Assembly (NCBI RefSeq): GCF_046115515.1
Contig: NZ_CP175953.1
From: Gracilimonas sp017641085
GTDB taxonomy: Bacteria; Bacteroidota; Rhodothermia; Balneolales; Balneolaceae
Direction: 5' to 3' (one strand)
DNA: 64,000 nt
Below the pieces are notes generated by a model that made no database searches, was not told the DNA's origin, and was given only the letters and a program-made list of their open reading frames with translations. The position numbers and the translations under genes were made by a program. Below are positions 18,406-25,378 of the stretch, piece after piece (position 1 is the first letter of the stretch; every line of letters begins with the position of its first letter).

Positions 18406-18448
18406 AACACGGATAAAACAGGTCCTGTCAACCCGCTTAATCCGTGTT
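18406..18448. repeat. Palindromic intercistronic repeat, copy B (trpB-trpF spacer)
   Basis: The arms AACACGGAT and ATCCGTGTT match perfectly over nine bases around a 25-base centre. It fills most of the spacer between the trpF stop and the trpB start and shares its core with the other trp spacers. Confidence 0.6.
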
Positions 18449-18451
18449 CTG

Positions 18452-19111
18452 TTAATTTGCTTCCAAAGCTCTCATTTGATCCATGAAGGCTTCAATTTTT
18501 TCAAAATCTTTAAGTCCTGGTTTCTGTTCCAGGCTGCTTGATATATCCACAGCATAAGGCTGAACCGTATTGATTGCTTCATGAATATTTTCTGCATTCA
18601 ATCCACCGGAGAGGAAAAACGGTATATCGATATCAGCTTCATTCAGCATATCCCAGTCAAATGATTTCCCGGTTCCGCCCCAAAGTCCATCAATTTTTGT
18701 ATCAAAAAGAAGAAAGTCGGCCACTTCAGAATACTGATCAATTTGATGTTTCAGTAAATAAGGAACCGTTTCCTGCTGAATATGAATCACTTTTATAATG
18801 GGCTTTTCCACCAGTTCACAGTACTCAACCGATTCATCTCCATGAAGCTGAACATAATCCAGCCCGGTTTCTTTGGCTATTCGGTTAACGTCATCTAAAG
18901 GCTGGTTCACAAAAACCCCGACTTTCTCAGGACCTTCCAGCCAATTAATGACAGCTCCGGCTTCTCCGGGTTCAATATACCGGGGACTGTTCTCATAAAA
19001 GATAAAACCCAGGTAATCCACCAAAGCTCCGGCTGCAAACCGTGCGTCTTCAAGGTTCGTAATCCCGCAAATCTTAATTCTTGTTCTTTGGTTTTGTTCT
19101 GTCATACACAT
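18452..19111 (-). CDS. trpF: Phosphoribosylanthranilate isomerase
   Basis: Amadori isomerisation of PRA to CdRP, the third step of tryptophan synthesis. The catalytic cysteine is in IKICGITNLEDA, the catalytic aspartate in LLFDTKIDG, and FFLSGGLNAENI is the phosphate-binding strand. The length of 219 residues is normal. Two ATGs, six bases apart, could start translation (MCMTEQ or MTEQ). It is separate from trpC here, not fused. Confidence 0.95.
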   Translation of the reverse strand: MCMTEQNQRTRIKICGITNLEDARFAAGALVDYLGFIFYENSPRYIEPGEAGAVINWLEGPEKVGVFVNQPLDDVNRIAKETGLDYVQLHGDESVEYCELVEKPIIKVIHIQQETVPYLLKHQIDQYSEVADFLLFDTKIDGLWGGTGKSFDWDMLNEADIDIPFFLSGGLNAENIHEAINTVQPYAVDISSSLEQKPGLKDFEKIEAFMDQMRALEAN

Positions 19112-19119
19112 TGTTGATG

Positions 19120-19189
19120 GAACAGGGATAATACGGATGCAAAGGGTAATCGCTGATTCAGGGAAGCAGCATCTGCATCATCCATGTTC
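19120..19189. repeat. Palindromic intercistronic repeat, copy C (trpF-trpC junction)
   Basis: An imperfect inverted repeat: GAACAGGGAT...GGATGCA on one side and TGCATCATCCATGTTC on the other. The right arm runs into the last codons and stop of trpC, so the element contributes the C-terminal residues of that protein. Confidence 0.5.
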
Positions 19190-20014
19190 TACATCTTCTT
19201 TTTCTTTTTGTAATCGTTCAAATTCTTCTTTGGTCTGTTCTATTAAATCTTTTACTGCCTGGCCGGGGTCGTCTTGTCTCATAAAATACTCACCTATCAG
19301 AGCAGAATGGATTCCTTCTTGTTGCAATAAAGCCAGATCTTTTCCGGATGATAACCCGCTTTCGGAAACCAAAACCGTTCCTTCCGGTGCTTGTTGAAGA
19401 ATTCCGATGCCACGATGCACATCCACCTCAAAATTCTTAAGATCACGATTGTTTACGCCCAGTATATCAACCAATTCGAAATTAATTCGATTGAAGTCTT
19501 CCTGATCATAACATTCAACCAGGGCATCCAATTCAAATTCCCGGGCGGCATGCAACAATTCATCCAGTTGAGATCCCTCTGTAATGGCAACTATTATTAA
19601 GGCCGCATCTGCTCCGTATGCTTTTGCCTCTTTCATCTGATAGGGATCAATGATGAAGTCTTTTCTCAATAATGGAAGCTTAACTCTTTTTGATATCGCC
19701 TCCAGGTATTTCAAGTCGCCCTTAAAAAAAGGCTGATCAGTCAATACGGAAATAGCTGATGCGCCTCCCTCCTCGTAACGAAGTGCGATGTCAACCGGAT
19801 CAAAATCGGGGCGGATAATTCCTTTAGATGGAGAGGCTTTCTTTACTTCTGAAATGATAGAAACAGACTCGTTGTCTCTCAGTGCGCCTTTGAAGGAAAT
19901 GCTCTCCTTCTCGAAACCCTCAAAGGAATTGAAGTCGTTAAACGAAACCTTCTTCTTTCGTTTGGCTAAATCTTCGGCCGTCTTTTCGACTATTTGATCA
20001 AGAATGTTGCTCAT
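19178..20014 (-). CDS. trpC: Indole-3-glycerol-phosphate synthase
   Basis: Closes the indole ring from CdRP. TIM-barrel enzyme with SEVKKASPSKGIIR (catalytic lysine and substrate loop), LLRKDFIIDPYQ near residue 115, GVNNRDLKNFEV and SESGLSSGKDL. It has 278 residues; the C-terminal segment after residue 260 (KEEFERLQKEKEDVEHG) is charged and longer than usual, and its end is encoded by an arm of the palindromic repeat. It starts three bases after trpD. Confidence 0.96.
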   Translation of the reverse strand: MSNILDQIVEKTAEDLAKRKKKVSFNDFNSFEGFEKESISFKGALRDNESVSIISEVKKASPSKGIIRPDFDPVDIALRYEEGGASAISVLTDQPFFKGDLKYLEAISKRVKLPLLRKDFIIDPYQMKEAKAYGADAALIIVAITEGSQLDELLHAAREFELDALVECYDQEDFNRINFELVDILGVNNRDLKNFEVDVHRGIGILQQAPEGTVLVSESGLSSGKDLALLQQEGIHSALIGEYFMRQDDPGQAVKDLIEQTKEEFERLQKEKEDVEHG

Positions 20015-20017
20015 AAA

Positions 20018-21058
20018 TCAGTATTTAAACGTCCCCATTGCATCGTTGGTGGCATCAATAAAGTCATTCAGCATCTTACGGGCTTTGCCGGATTCAAGTG
20101 CTTCAACAGCCAATTCCTTAGCTTCTTCCAATTTATCAACCTTTCCTGATGCCTGTATAGCAAATGTGGCATTTAACAGAGCGATATTTTGCTGAGCTTC
20201 GGTCGCTTTATTTGCCATTATACTCGTTAGTATCTCTGCATTTTCTTTCTTGCCGCCGCCCATCAAGTCATCCATCTCCACTTTCTTAAATCCAATGGAT
20301 TCAGGGTCAAACAAAATGGATGTTGAGACTACTTTATCTTTCAGCTCAAAGATCTCGGATTGTGAAGTCAGGCTCACTTCATCAAGTCCATCATGAGCAT
20401 TGAACGTGTAAGCAAAGTCTGTATCAAGATTGGCAAGGATGTGAACCATTTTTTCGGCTACTTCTTTACTGAAAGCACCGATTACATATCGCTGAACTTC
20501 GGCCGGATTAACCATAGGTCCGAGAATGTTAAAAAACGTCCGGAAGCCAAGTTCACGGCGTGTCGGCATCACATACTTCATGGCTGGATGAAACATCGGG
20601 GCAAACATGAAAGCCATTCCCACTTCATCAAAAACCTGCTCCACTCCTTCTTTACCGAGCTCAATAGAGGCGCCTAAATGTTCTAAAACATCAGCAGAAC
20701 CGCATTTACTGGATGCGCTACGGTTTCCATGTTTAATTACAGGCACACCCGCAGCAGCCGTAATAAAGGATGCTGCAGTGGATATATTGAAGGTGCCCGA
20801 TTGGTCTCCCCCGGTTCCGACAAGATCGATAGCTCCCTTAACATCCACATCTACTTTAACGGCTTTGGAGCGCATCACTTTAACAAAAGCGGTTAGTTCT
20901 TCTACCGTTTCTCCTTTCAACCGCATAGCTGTAAGGAAACCGGCAATTTGTTCTTCAGAGACCTCGCCCGACATGATCAGGTTCAGCGCTGTTTCAGCCT
21001 CAATTTGGGAGAGGTCTTCAGAAAATGAAAGTTTGTAGAGAATACTTTTGAAATCCAT
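20018..21058 (-). CDS. trpD: Anthranilate phosphoribosyltransferase
   Basis: Transfers phosphoribose from PRPP to anthranilate. The glycine-rich PRPP motif VGTGGDQSGTFNIST lies near residues 80-95, followed by KHGNRSASSKCGSADVLE; both are diagnostic. The length of 346 residues is standard and the protein is not fused to TrpG. Its ATG shares one base with the trpG stop (TAATG), indicating translational coupling. Confidence 0.97.
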   Translation of the reverse strand: MDFKSILYKLSFSEDLSQIEAETALNLIMSGEVSEEQIAGFLTAMRLKGETVEELTAFVKVMRSKAVKVDVDVKGAIDLVGTGGDQSGTFNISTAASFITAAAGVPVIKHGNRSASSKCGSADVLEHLGASIELGKEGVEQVFDEVGMAFMFAPMFHPAMKYVMPTRRELGFRTFFNILGPMVNPAEVQRYVIGAFSKEVAEKMVHILANLDTDFAYTFNAHDGLDEVSLTSQSEIFELKDKVVSTSILFDPESIGFKKVEMDDLMGGGKKENAEILTSIMANKATEAQQNIALLNATFAIQASGKVDKLEEAKELAVEALESGKARKMLNDFIDATNDAMGTFKY

Positions 21059-21621
21059 TATTGTCGCAACCAGTTTTGAATTAATTTAGGTCCTTCGGTA
21101 GTAAGAATGCTTTCCGGGTGAAATTGGATCCCCTGGATGGGATACTCTTTATGGCGAATACCTTGAATTACTCCGTCATCAGAATGAGCTGTGATTTCAA
21201 GTACATCCGGGATACTATCCGGATCTAACACCAGGGAATGATACCGGGTAGCTGTGAAGTCTTTTTCCGTTCCTTCAAATATAAACTCCCCGTTATGTGA
21301 TACTTTTGAAACTTTGCCGTGCATGAGTTTAGGGGCGTGAGTAACTTTAGCCCCAAACACTTCTCCAATAGCCTGGTGTCCGAGGCAAACTCCTAATACA
21401 GGGGTTTGCTTCCCCATCTCACGGATAATTTCTTCGGTGATTCCCGCTTCATGCGGACGCCCCGGGCCGGGAGAAATGAGGATCTTAGAAGGCTTCAAAG
21501 CCCTGATCTCATCCAGCGTCATCGCATCATTTCGAATGACTTTATAATTATCGGTTTCAGCTGCAACCAGATGTACCAGGTTGTAAGTGAAGGAGTCGTA
21601 GTTGTCAATAATAAGGATCAC
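21058..21621 (-). CDS. trpG: Anthranilate synthase glutamine amidotransferase subunit
   Basis: Class I glutamine amidotransferase that supplies ammonia to TrpE. The nucleophile cysteine is in VLGVCLGHQAIG and the His-Glu pair in IQFHPESILT. The opening ILIIDNYDSFTYNLVH is typical of TrpG/PabA. The length of 187 residues matches the stand-alone subunit. It may also serve PabB for folate synthesis, which cannot be judged here. A 140-base spacer separates it from trpS. Confidence 0.96.
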   Translation of the reverse strand: MILIIDNYDSFTYNLVHLVAAETDNYKVIRNDAMTLDEIRALKPSKILISPGPGRPHEAGITEEIIREMGKQTPVLGVCLGHQAIGEVFGAKVTHAPKLMHGKVSKVSHNGEFIFEGTEKDFTATRYHSLVLDPDSIPDVLEITAHSDDGVIQGIRHKEYPIQGIQFHPESILTTEGPKLIQNWLRQ

Positions 21622-21737
21622 AGATTCATAGGATTTAAAGATTTTTCAGATGTTAAACATGCTGGAATAGCATTCATAAGTCAGGGTTGTGACGAATTTT
21701 CTTCGAATAATAATAAATCATCGACCATCCATTCTAT

Positions 21738-21759
21738 CAGCATTATCCGTGTTCCATTC
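21738..21759. repeat. Half copy of the trp intercistronic repeat (trpG-trpS spacer)
   Basis: The sequence CAGCATTATCCGTGTTCC matches one arm of the CACGGATAA...GCTGAT element in the neighbouring spacers. A matching second arm was not found in the rest of the 140-base spacer, which otherwise holds nothing recognisable. Confidence 0.45.
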
Positions 21760-21761
21760 TT

Positions 21762-22748
21762 TTAAAAGTGCCGCACGATTCCGGTTACTTCTCTTATGGG
21801 TTCCATTACAGATTCTGCTCGTTCTCTGGCCTTTTTACCCCCTTCTCTTAATACATCGTGTACATAATCCAGGTCTTTTGCCAGTTCGTGTCGTTTCTCG
21901 CGTGCTTCTTCAAAATACTCCTCAATCATTCCAAGTAGTTCCTTCTTAGCATGACCGTAGCCATATCCACCGGCTTTATATTTGGCTGCTATCTCGTCTT
22001 GAGTGTCTTTATCGGCAAACAGTTTGATGAGGGCAAACACATTATCACTTTCAGGATCTTTGGGATCTTCAAGCGGTGTTGAATCTGTTTCAATAGACAT
22101 GACCCGCTTCTTCAGGGCCTTTCCTTCCGCAAATATATCGATGGTATTATTGTAGCTTTTACTCATTTTGCGACCATCAATTCCGGGAACAACAGCCACT
22201 GATTTCACAATGTGTTCTTCCGGCAGTTTGAGGTATTCACCACTATACATATGATTAAATTTTCCGGCAAGATCGCGGCTAATCTCAATATTCTGCTTTT
22301 GATCTTCCCCTACAGGGACTATATCGGAGTGATAAATAAGGATATCAGCTGCCTGCAAGATCGGGTATGTGAATAAGCCGATGTTCGGGTTGAGTCCGGC
22401 GGCGATTTTATCTTTATAGGAAACTCCTTTCTCCATGAGAGACACAGGAGTCAAAGTTCCGAGTATCCAGGCCAGTTCCGTGACTTGCGGCACATCAGAC
22501 TGGGCAAAGAAGGTCGCTTTGTTGGGATCTAATCCCAATGCCAGGTAATCAAGTGTTACATCAATTGTATTTTGGCGAAGCTGTTCTCCATCGTTCAATG
22601 AAGTCAGCGAATGGTAATTAGCGATAAAGTAAAAGGCTTCTCCCTCCTTCTGCATAGCTATATGCTGACGGATCGCCCCGAAATAGTTTCCGATATGAAG
22701 CTTTCCTGAAGGCTGAATTCCTGATAAAATTGTTTTTGTGTCGCTCAT
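21762..22748 (-). CDS. trpS: Tryptophanyl-tRNA synthetase
   Basis: Charges tRNA-Trp. The class I signatures are GKLHIGNYFGA (HIGH-type) and GRKMSKSYNN (KMSKS). The 328-residue length fits bacterial TrpRS. It sits between trpE (eight bases away) and trpG, inside the biosynthetic operon, so it should respond to the same upstream attenuator. That would raise both tryptophan supply and charging capacity when charged tRNA-Trp falls; this regulatory reading is inference. Confidence 0.97.
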   Translation of the reverse strand: MSDTKTILSGIQPSGKLHIGNYFGAIRQHIAMQKEGEAFYFIANYHSLTSLNDGEQLRQNTIDVTLDYLALGLDPNKATFFAQSDVPQVTELAWILGTLTPVSLMEKGVSYKDKIAAGLNPNIGLFTYPILQAADILIYHSDIVPVGEDQKQNIEISRDLAGKFNHMYSGEYLKLPEEHIVKSVAVVPGIDGRKMSKSYNNTIDIFAEGKALKKRVMSIETDSTPLEDPKDPESDNVFALIKLFADKDTQDEIAAKYKAGGYGYGHAKKELLGMIEEYFEEAREKRHELAKDLDYVHDVLREGGKKARERAESVMEPIREVTGIVRHF

Positions 22749-22756
22749 AAACTGTG

Positions 22757-24217
22757 TTATTGAATATCTAAAGCTACGCTGAGTGCCAGTATGAGTGCGC
22801 CCGCTTTGTTCTGTGTTTCTTCAAATTCTTTGGTGGGATTACTGTCGGCCACAATCCCCGCACCGGCCTGAATATAGGCTTTGTTATCGGTTACCACCAT
22901 GGTGCGGATGGCAATACAAGTATCCATGTTTCCGGAAAAATCGAAATAACCAACCGCACCGGCGTATATTCCACGCTTGGTCGTTTCCAGTTCGTCGATG
23001 ATTTCCATGGCTCGTATTTTTGGAGCTCCGCTTACTGTTCCGGCCGGGAAACATTGCATAAGTGCATCTACCGACGTTTGAGCTTCTCGAAGTTCACCAA
23101 CTACATCACTTACAATATGCATTACGTGTGAATATCGCTCGATAACCTGATTTCGTTCCATCTTAACCGTTCCAGCTTTGCAAACGCGTGAAAGGTCATT
23201 ACGTCCCAGATCCACAAGCATAATGTGTTCTGCCACTTCTTTGGGATCGTTTTTTAAATCTTCTTCGAGAGCAAGATCTTCTTCATGTGTTTTACCCCGC
23301 GGCCGGGTTCCTGCAATGGGCAATACCCGTGTTTCTCCTTCCTGGACCCGAACCAATACTTCCGGGGAAGAACCCACCAGTTGAAAATCCTCAAAATCCA
23401 GATAGAATAGATACGGAGATGGATTTACCATTCTTAATGCCCGATACAGCATAAAAGGATCACCGCTCATATCGGCTTCAAACCGTTGAGAAAGTACTAC
23501 CTGGAAGATATCACCTTCATAAATGTGCTCTTTAGCCTTGTCAACAATATCTTCGAAATAATCCTGATCCATATTGCTGGTCAGCGACTCGGTATCAATA
23601 CTGAATGAACGGTTTTGATAATTGGAATTCAGGGCCGCTGCTTCCATTTCATCAAGAGCTCGCTGGGCTTTCCGGTAGGCTTCATCGATGTCTTTTTCTT
23701 CATCTACAAAAACTGTTTTTATTAACACTACCTGGTGCTTCACATGATCAAAAGCGAAAATCTCATCATAAAAAGCCCAGATAGCTTCCGGCAGATTCAG
23801 GTCATCAACTGGTACATCGGGAAGATCTTCAACCAGACGAAAGGTATCGTAAGCAGAAAATCCAACCGCCCCTCCCTTTAGCCGCGGAAGTTCAGGAAGT
23901 GTGGGTTCAGTATAAGCAGTTGTTAGTTCTCTGAGCTTGTCGAAATAACCCTGATCAATTTCCGTAGTTGAGCTTTCTGACTCAAGAGTGGTCTGCTCTC
24001 CATCAAACTTCAGTTTTTGATAGGGATTTCTTCCAATAAAGGAATAGCGGGCAAGCTGCTCCCCGCCCTCTACCGATTCCAGTAAGAATGGGAATTCCGC
24101 CCCCTCCCGGATATTCATAAAAAGTGAAACCGGAGTAAGTACATCGGCCAGCAATCTGCGATATACCGGGACGGCCGTATAATTTTTACTAAGCTCTATA
24201 AATTGATCTTTGTTCAT
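22757..24217 (-). CDS. trpE: Anthranilate synthase component I
   Basis: Makes anthranilate from chorismate using ammonia from TrpG. The 486-residue chorismate-binding enzyme shows an N-terminal tryptophan-binding region with LLESVE (corresponding to the feedback-inhibition LLES element) and the C-terminal catalytic motifs GDIFQVVLSQRF, PIAGTRPRG, LVDLGRNDLSRV and FPAGTVSGAPKIRAMEIID. TrpE rather than PabB is supported by the operon. No clear Shine-Dalgarno site precedes the ATG; the 3' arm of an 18-bp inverted repeat ends 14 bases upstream. It is the first structural gene after the leader attenuator. Confidence 0.97.
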   Translation of the reverse strand: MNKDQFIELSKNYTAVPVYRRLLADVLTPVSLFMNIREGAEFPFLLESVEGGEQLARYSFIGRNPYQKLKFDGEQTTLESESSTTEIDQGYFDKLRELTTAYTEPTLPELPRLKGGAVGFSAYDTFRLVEDLPDVPVDDLNLPEAIWAFYDEIFAFDHVKHQVVLIKTVFVDEEKDIDEAYRKAQRALDEMEAAALNSNYQNRSFSIDTESLTSNMDQDYFEDIVDKAKEHIYEGDIFQVVLSQRFEADMSGDPFMLYRALRMVNPSPYLFYLDFEDFQLVGSSPEVLVRVQEGETRVLPIAGTRPRGKTHEEDLALEEDLKNDPKEVAEHIMLVDLGRNDLSRVCKAGTVKMERNQVIERYSHVMHIVSDVVGELREAQTSVDALMQCFPAGTVSGAPKIRAMEIIDELETTKRGIYAGAVGYFDFSGNMDTCIAIRTMVVTDNKAYIQAGAGIVADSNPTKEFEETQNKAGALILALSVALDIQ

Positions 24218-24231
24218 CTAGTTTGGTTAAT

Positions 24232-24284
24232 CGTTATTCGTGAATCGTTTACTTCACGGATCGATTAACGATTCACGAATAACG
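24232..24284. repeat. 18-bp perfect inverted repeat in the trpE 5' UTR
   Basis: The arms at 24232-24249 and 24267-24284 (CGTTATTCGTGAATCGTT and its exact complement) are separated by 17 bases. In the transcript this is a long hairpin between the attenuator terminator and the trpE start codon. It lacks a T tract, so it is not an intrinsic terminator. It could stabilise the mRNA or affect trpE ribosome access, or be a small mobile palindrome. Confidence 0.75.
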
Positions 24285-24304
24285 GTTTACGAACATTCAG
24301 AAAT

Positions 24305-24339
24305 AAAAAAACCCACAATTCCGGGGGAACAGTGGGTTT
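24305..24339 (-). terminator. trp attenuator terminator
   Basis: In the minus-strand transcript, AAACCCAC (24339-24332) pairs with GTGGGTTT (24316-24309), followed by a T-rich tail. The upstream arm can instead pair with CAGTGGGT inside the leader peptide gene (24384-24377), which would break the terminator. The arrangement of leader, antiterminator and terminator is that of classical ribosome-mediated attenuation. Confidence 0.88.
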
Positions 24340-24365
24340 GCTTACATTCTTATCTATCGTTCAAT

Positions 24366-24440
24366 CTACATACGAGACCCACTGCTATTTGTAACAACAG
24401 GCCACCACCAAGCATTAATTTGAACGATTTGTTTTTTCAT
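24366..24440 (-). CDS. trpL: trp operon leader peptide (24 aa, three consecutive Trp)
   Basis: An ATG opens a 24-codon frame reading MKKQIVQINA-WWW-PVVTNSSGSRM and ending in TAG. Three adjacent Trp codons at positions 11-13 sense charged tRNA-Trp. The segment CAGTGGGT at codons 19-22 begins 17 bases after the last Trp codon and is complementary to the 5' arm of the downstream terminator, so a ribosome stalled at the Trp codons leaves it free to form an antiterminator, while one reaching the stop covers it. A second pairing joins ATCGTTCAA (codons 5-7) with TTGAACGAT just after the stop. There is no obvious Shine-Dalgarno site. The peptide itself probably has no other role. Confidence 0.88.
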   Translation of the reverse strand: MKKQIVQINAWWWPVVTNSSGSRM

Positions 24441-24449
24441 AACGCGTCG

Positions 24450-24478
24450 AATATAACGGCATAGCAAAGTACATGCAA
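24450..24478 (-). promoter_or_regulatory. Candidate trp operon promoter
   Basis: On the minus strand TTGCAT and TATATT are separated by 17 bases, a good sigma-70-like layout, and would start transcription within a few bases of the leader ATG. An overlapping alternative, TTGTGG and TACTTT with a 16-base spacer, would give a leader of roughly 20 bases. The sequence does not decide between them. Confidence 0.4.
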
Positions 24479-24503
24479 TACGAAGTTCCACAATTTATGA
24501 AGT

Positions 24504-24524
24504 TTAAATCCGTATTGGATTTAA
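24504..24524. promoter_or_regulatory. Palindrome between trp leader and divergent lipoprotein gene
   Basis: TTAAATCC and GGATTTAA form a perfect eight-base-pair dyad around five bases. It lies upstream of the trp promoter candidate and about 50 bases before the divergent gene, a plausible operator position; no regulator can be named. Confidence 0.35.
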
Positions 24525-24574
24525 GAACCATGAATCCTTACCATTAGAAATAATCTTTTAGCAGCAAAATTATT

Positions 24575-25378
24575 TTGAAGCACCTATTCATCTACACTAC
24601 TCTTTTGCTTGGTTCAAGCATTGTGTTTCTTTCTTGTGATTCGACCACTTCACCAAAAGATATATTTGAGGAAAGCCCGGTAATCCAAAGCTTTAATGTC
24701 TCGCCTCAGAATGTGCAATTCACATCAGCTGATGATGGTGTTAAGGATACAACAGTGATAGTTACCTTTTCAGCAGAAACAGAGAATCTACCTGAAGGTG
24801 TAGTCCCCAGAATAATTATTACCGACCGAAATTCCGGCCAGGTAGAGTTGCAACAGGATATGGAAGTAACATCAACTAATGGTGAATTCACTCTTGAGGT
24901 ACCTTTTGAAACCAAGACTACTTTCTTTCAGGATTTTAAAGTGAATGCCATTGTACAGAATCCTGAAACCAGCGATTTTAATTATGCTACAGCTTCGCTT
25001 AAGATCACCGGATTTTCTGAGATTAAACCAGAGATTTTAGAAGCTAACAATCCTGAAACCGTACAGCGGCCAACCTCTGGAACCGATGTTTATCGGTTTA
25101 CCGCCAAAGTCACAGATGAAGAAGGAAACGATACTATTCAGGGAGTTTTTGTACGGATATTTAATCGTTCATCCGGTGAGGTTAATAGTTCTCCATTTAC
25201 CCTTTTTGATGATGGTGATAACGGAGCGGATATTACAGCCGGTGACTCCGTTTATACGGCAGCATTTCCGGTAAATCCAGAAAGTCAGCTTCAAACCTTT
25301 GACCTATATTATTATGCTATTGATAAAGGTGGCTTGGTAAGCGACACCGTTCAAACAACATTCAGGATTACCGAATAA
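24575..25378 (+). CDS. Lipoprotein with beta-sandwich domains, unknown function
   Basis: Translation probably starts at a TTG that gives KHLFIYTTLLLGSSIVFLSC, a lipoprotein signal with lipobox FLSC; no in-frame ATG is available before it. The mature part looks like two immunoglobulin-like beta-sandwiches: residues about 35-140 (SFNVSPQNVQF onward) and 145-265, the latter with TLFDDGDNGADITAGDSVYT, a pattern common in extracellular proteins of this group. It is the first of nine plus-strand genes with junctions of 11 bases or fewer; its TAA directly abuts the next ATG. Its role in the unit is unknown. Confidence 0.75.
   Translation: MKHLFIYTTLLLGSSIVFLSCDSTTSPKDIFEESPVIQSFNVSPQNVQFTSADDGVKDTTVIVTFSAETENLPEGVVPRIIITDRNSGQVELQQDMEVTSTNGEFTLEVPFETKTTFFQDFKVNAIVQNPETSDFNYATASLKITGFSEIKPEILEANNPETVQRPTSGTDVYRFTAKVTDEEGNDTIQGVFVRIFNRSSGEVNSSPFTLFDDGDNGADITAGDSVYTAAFPVNPESQLQTFDLYYYAIDKGGLVSDTVQTTFRITE

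Noticed and set aside
18387..18431. TTG start giving trpB 15 extra residues
   Set aside because: The added residues read through a repeat and have no TrpB similarity; the ATG at 18386 gives the normal length.
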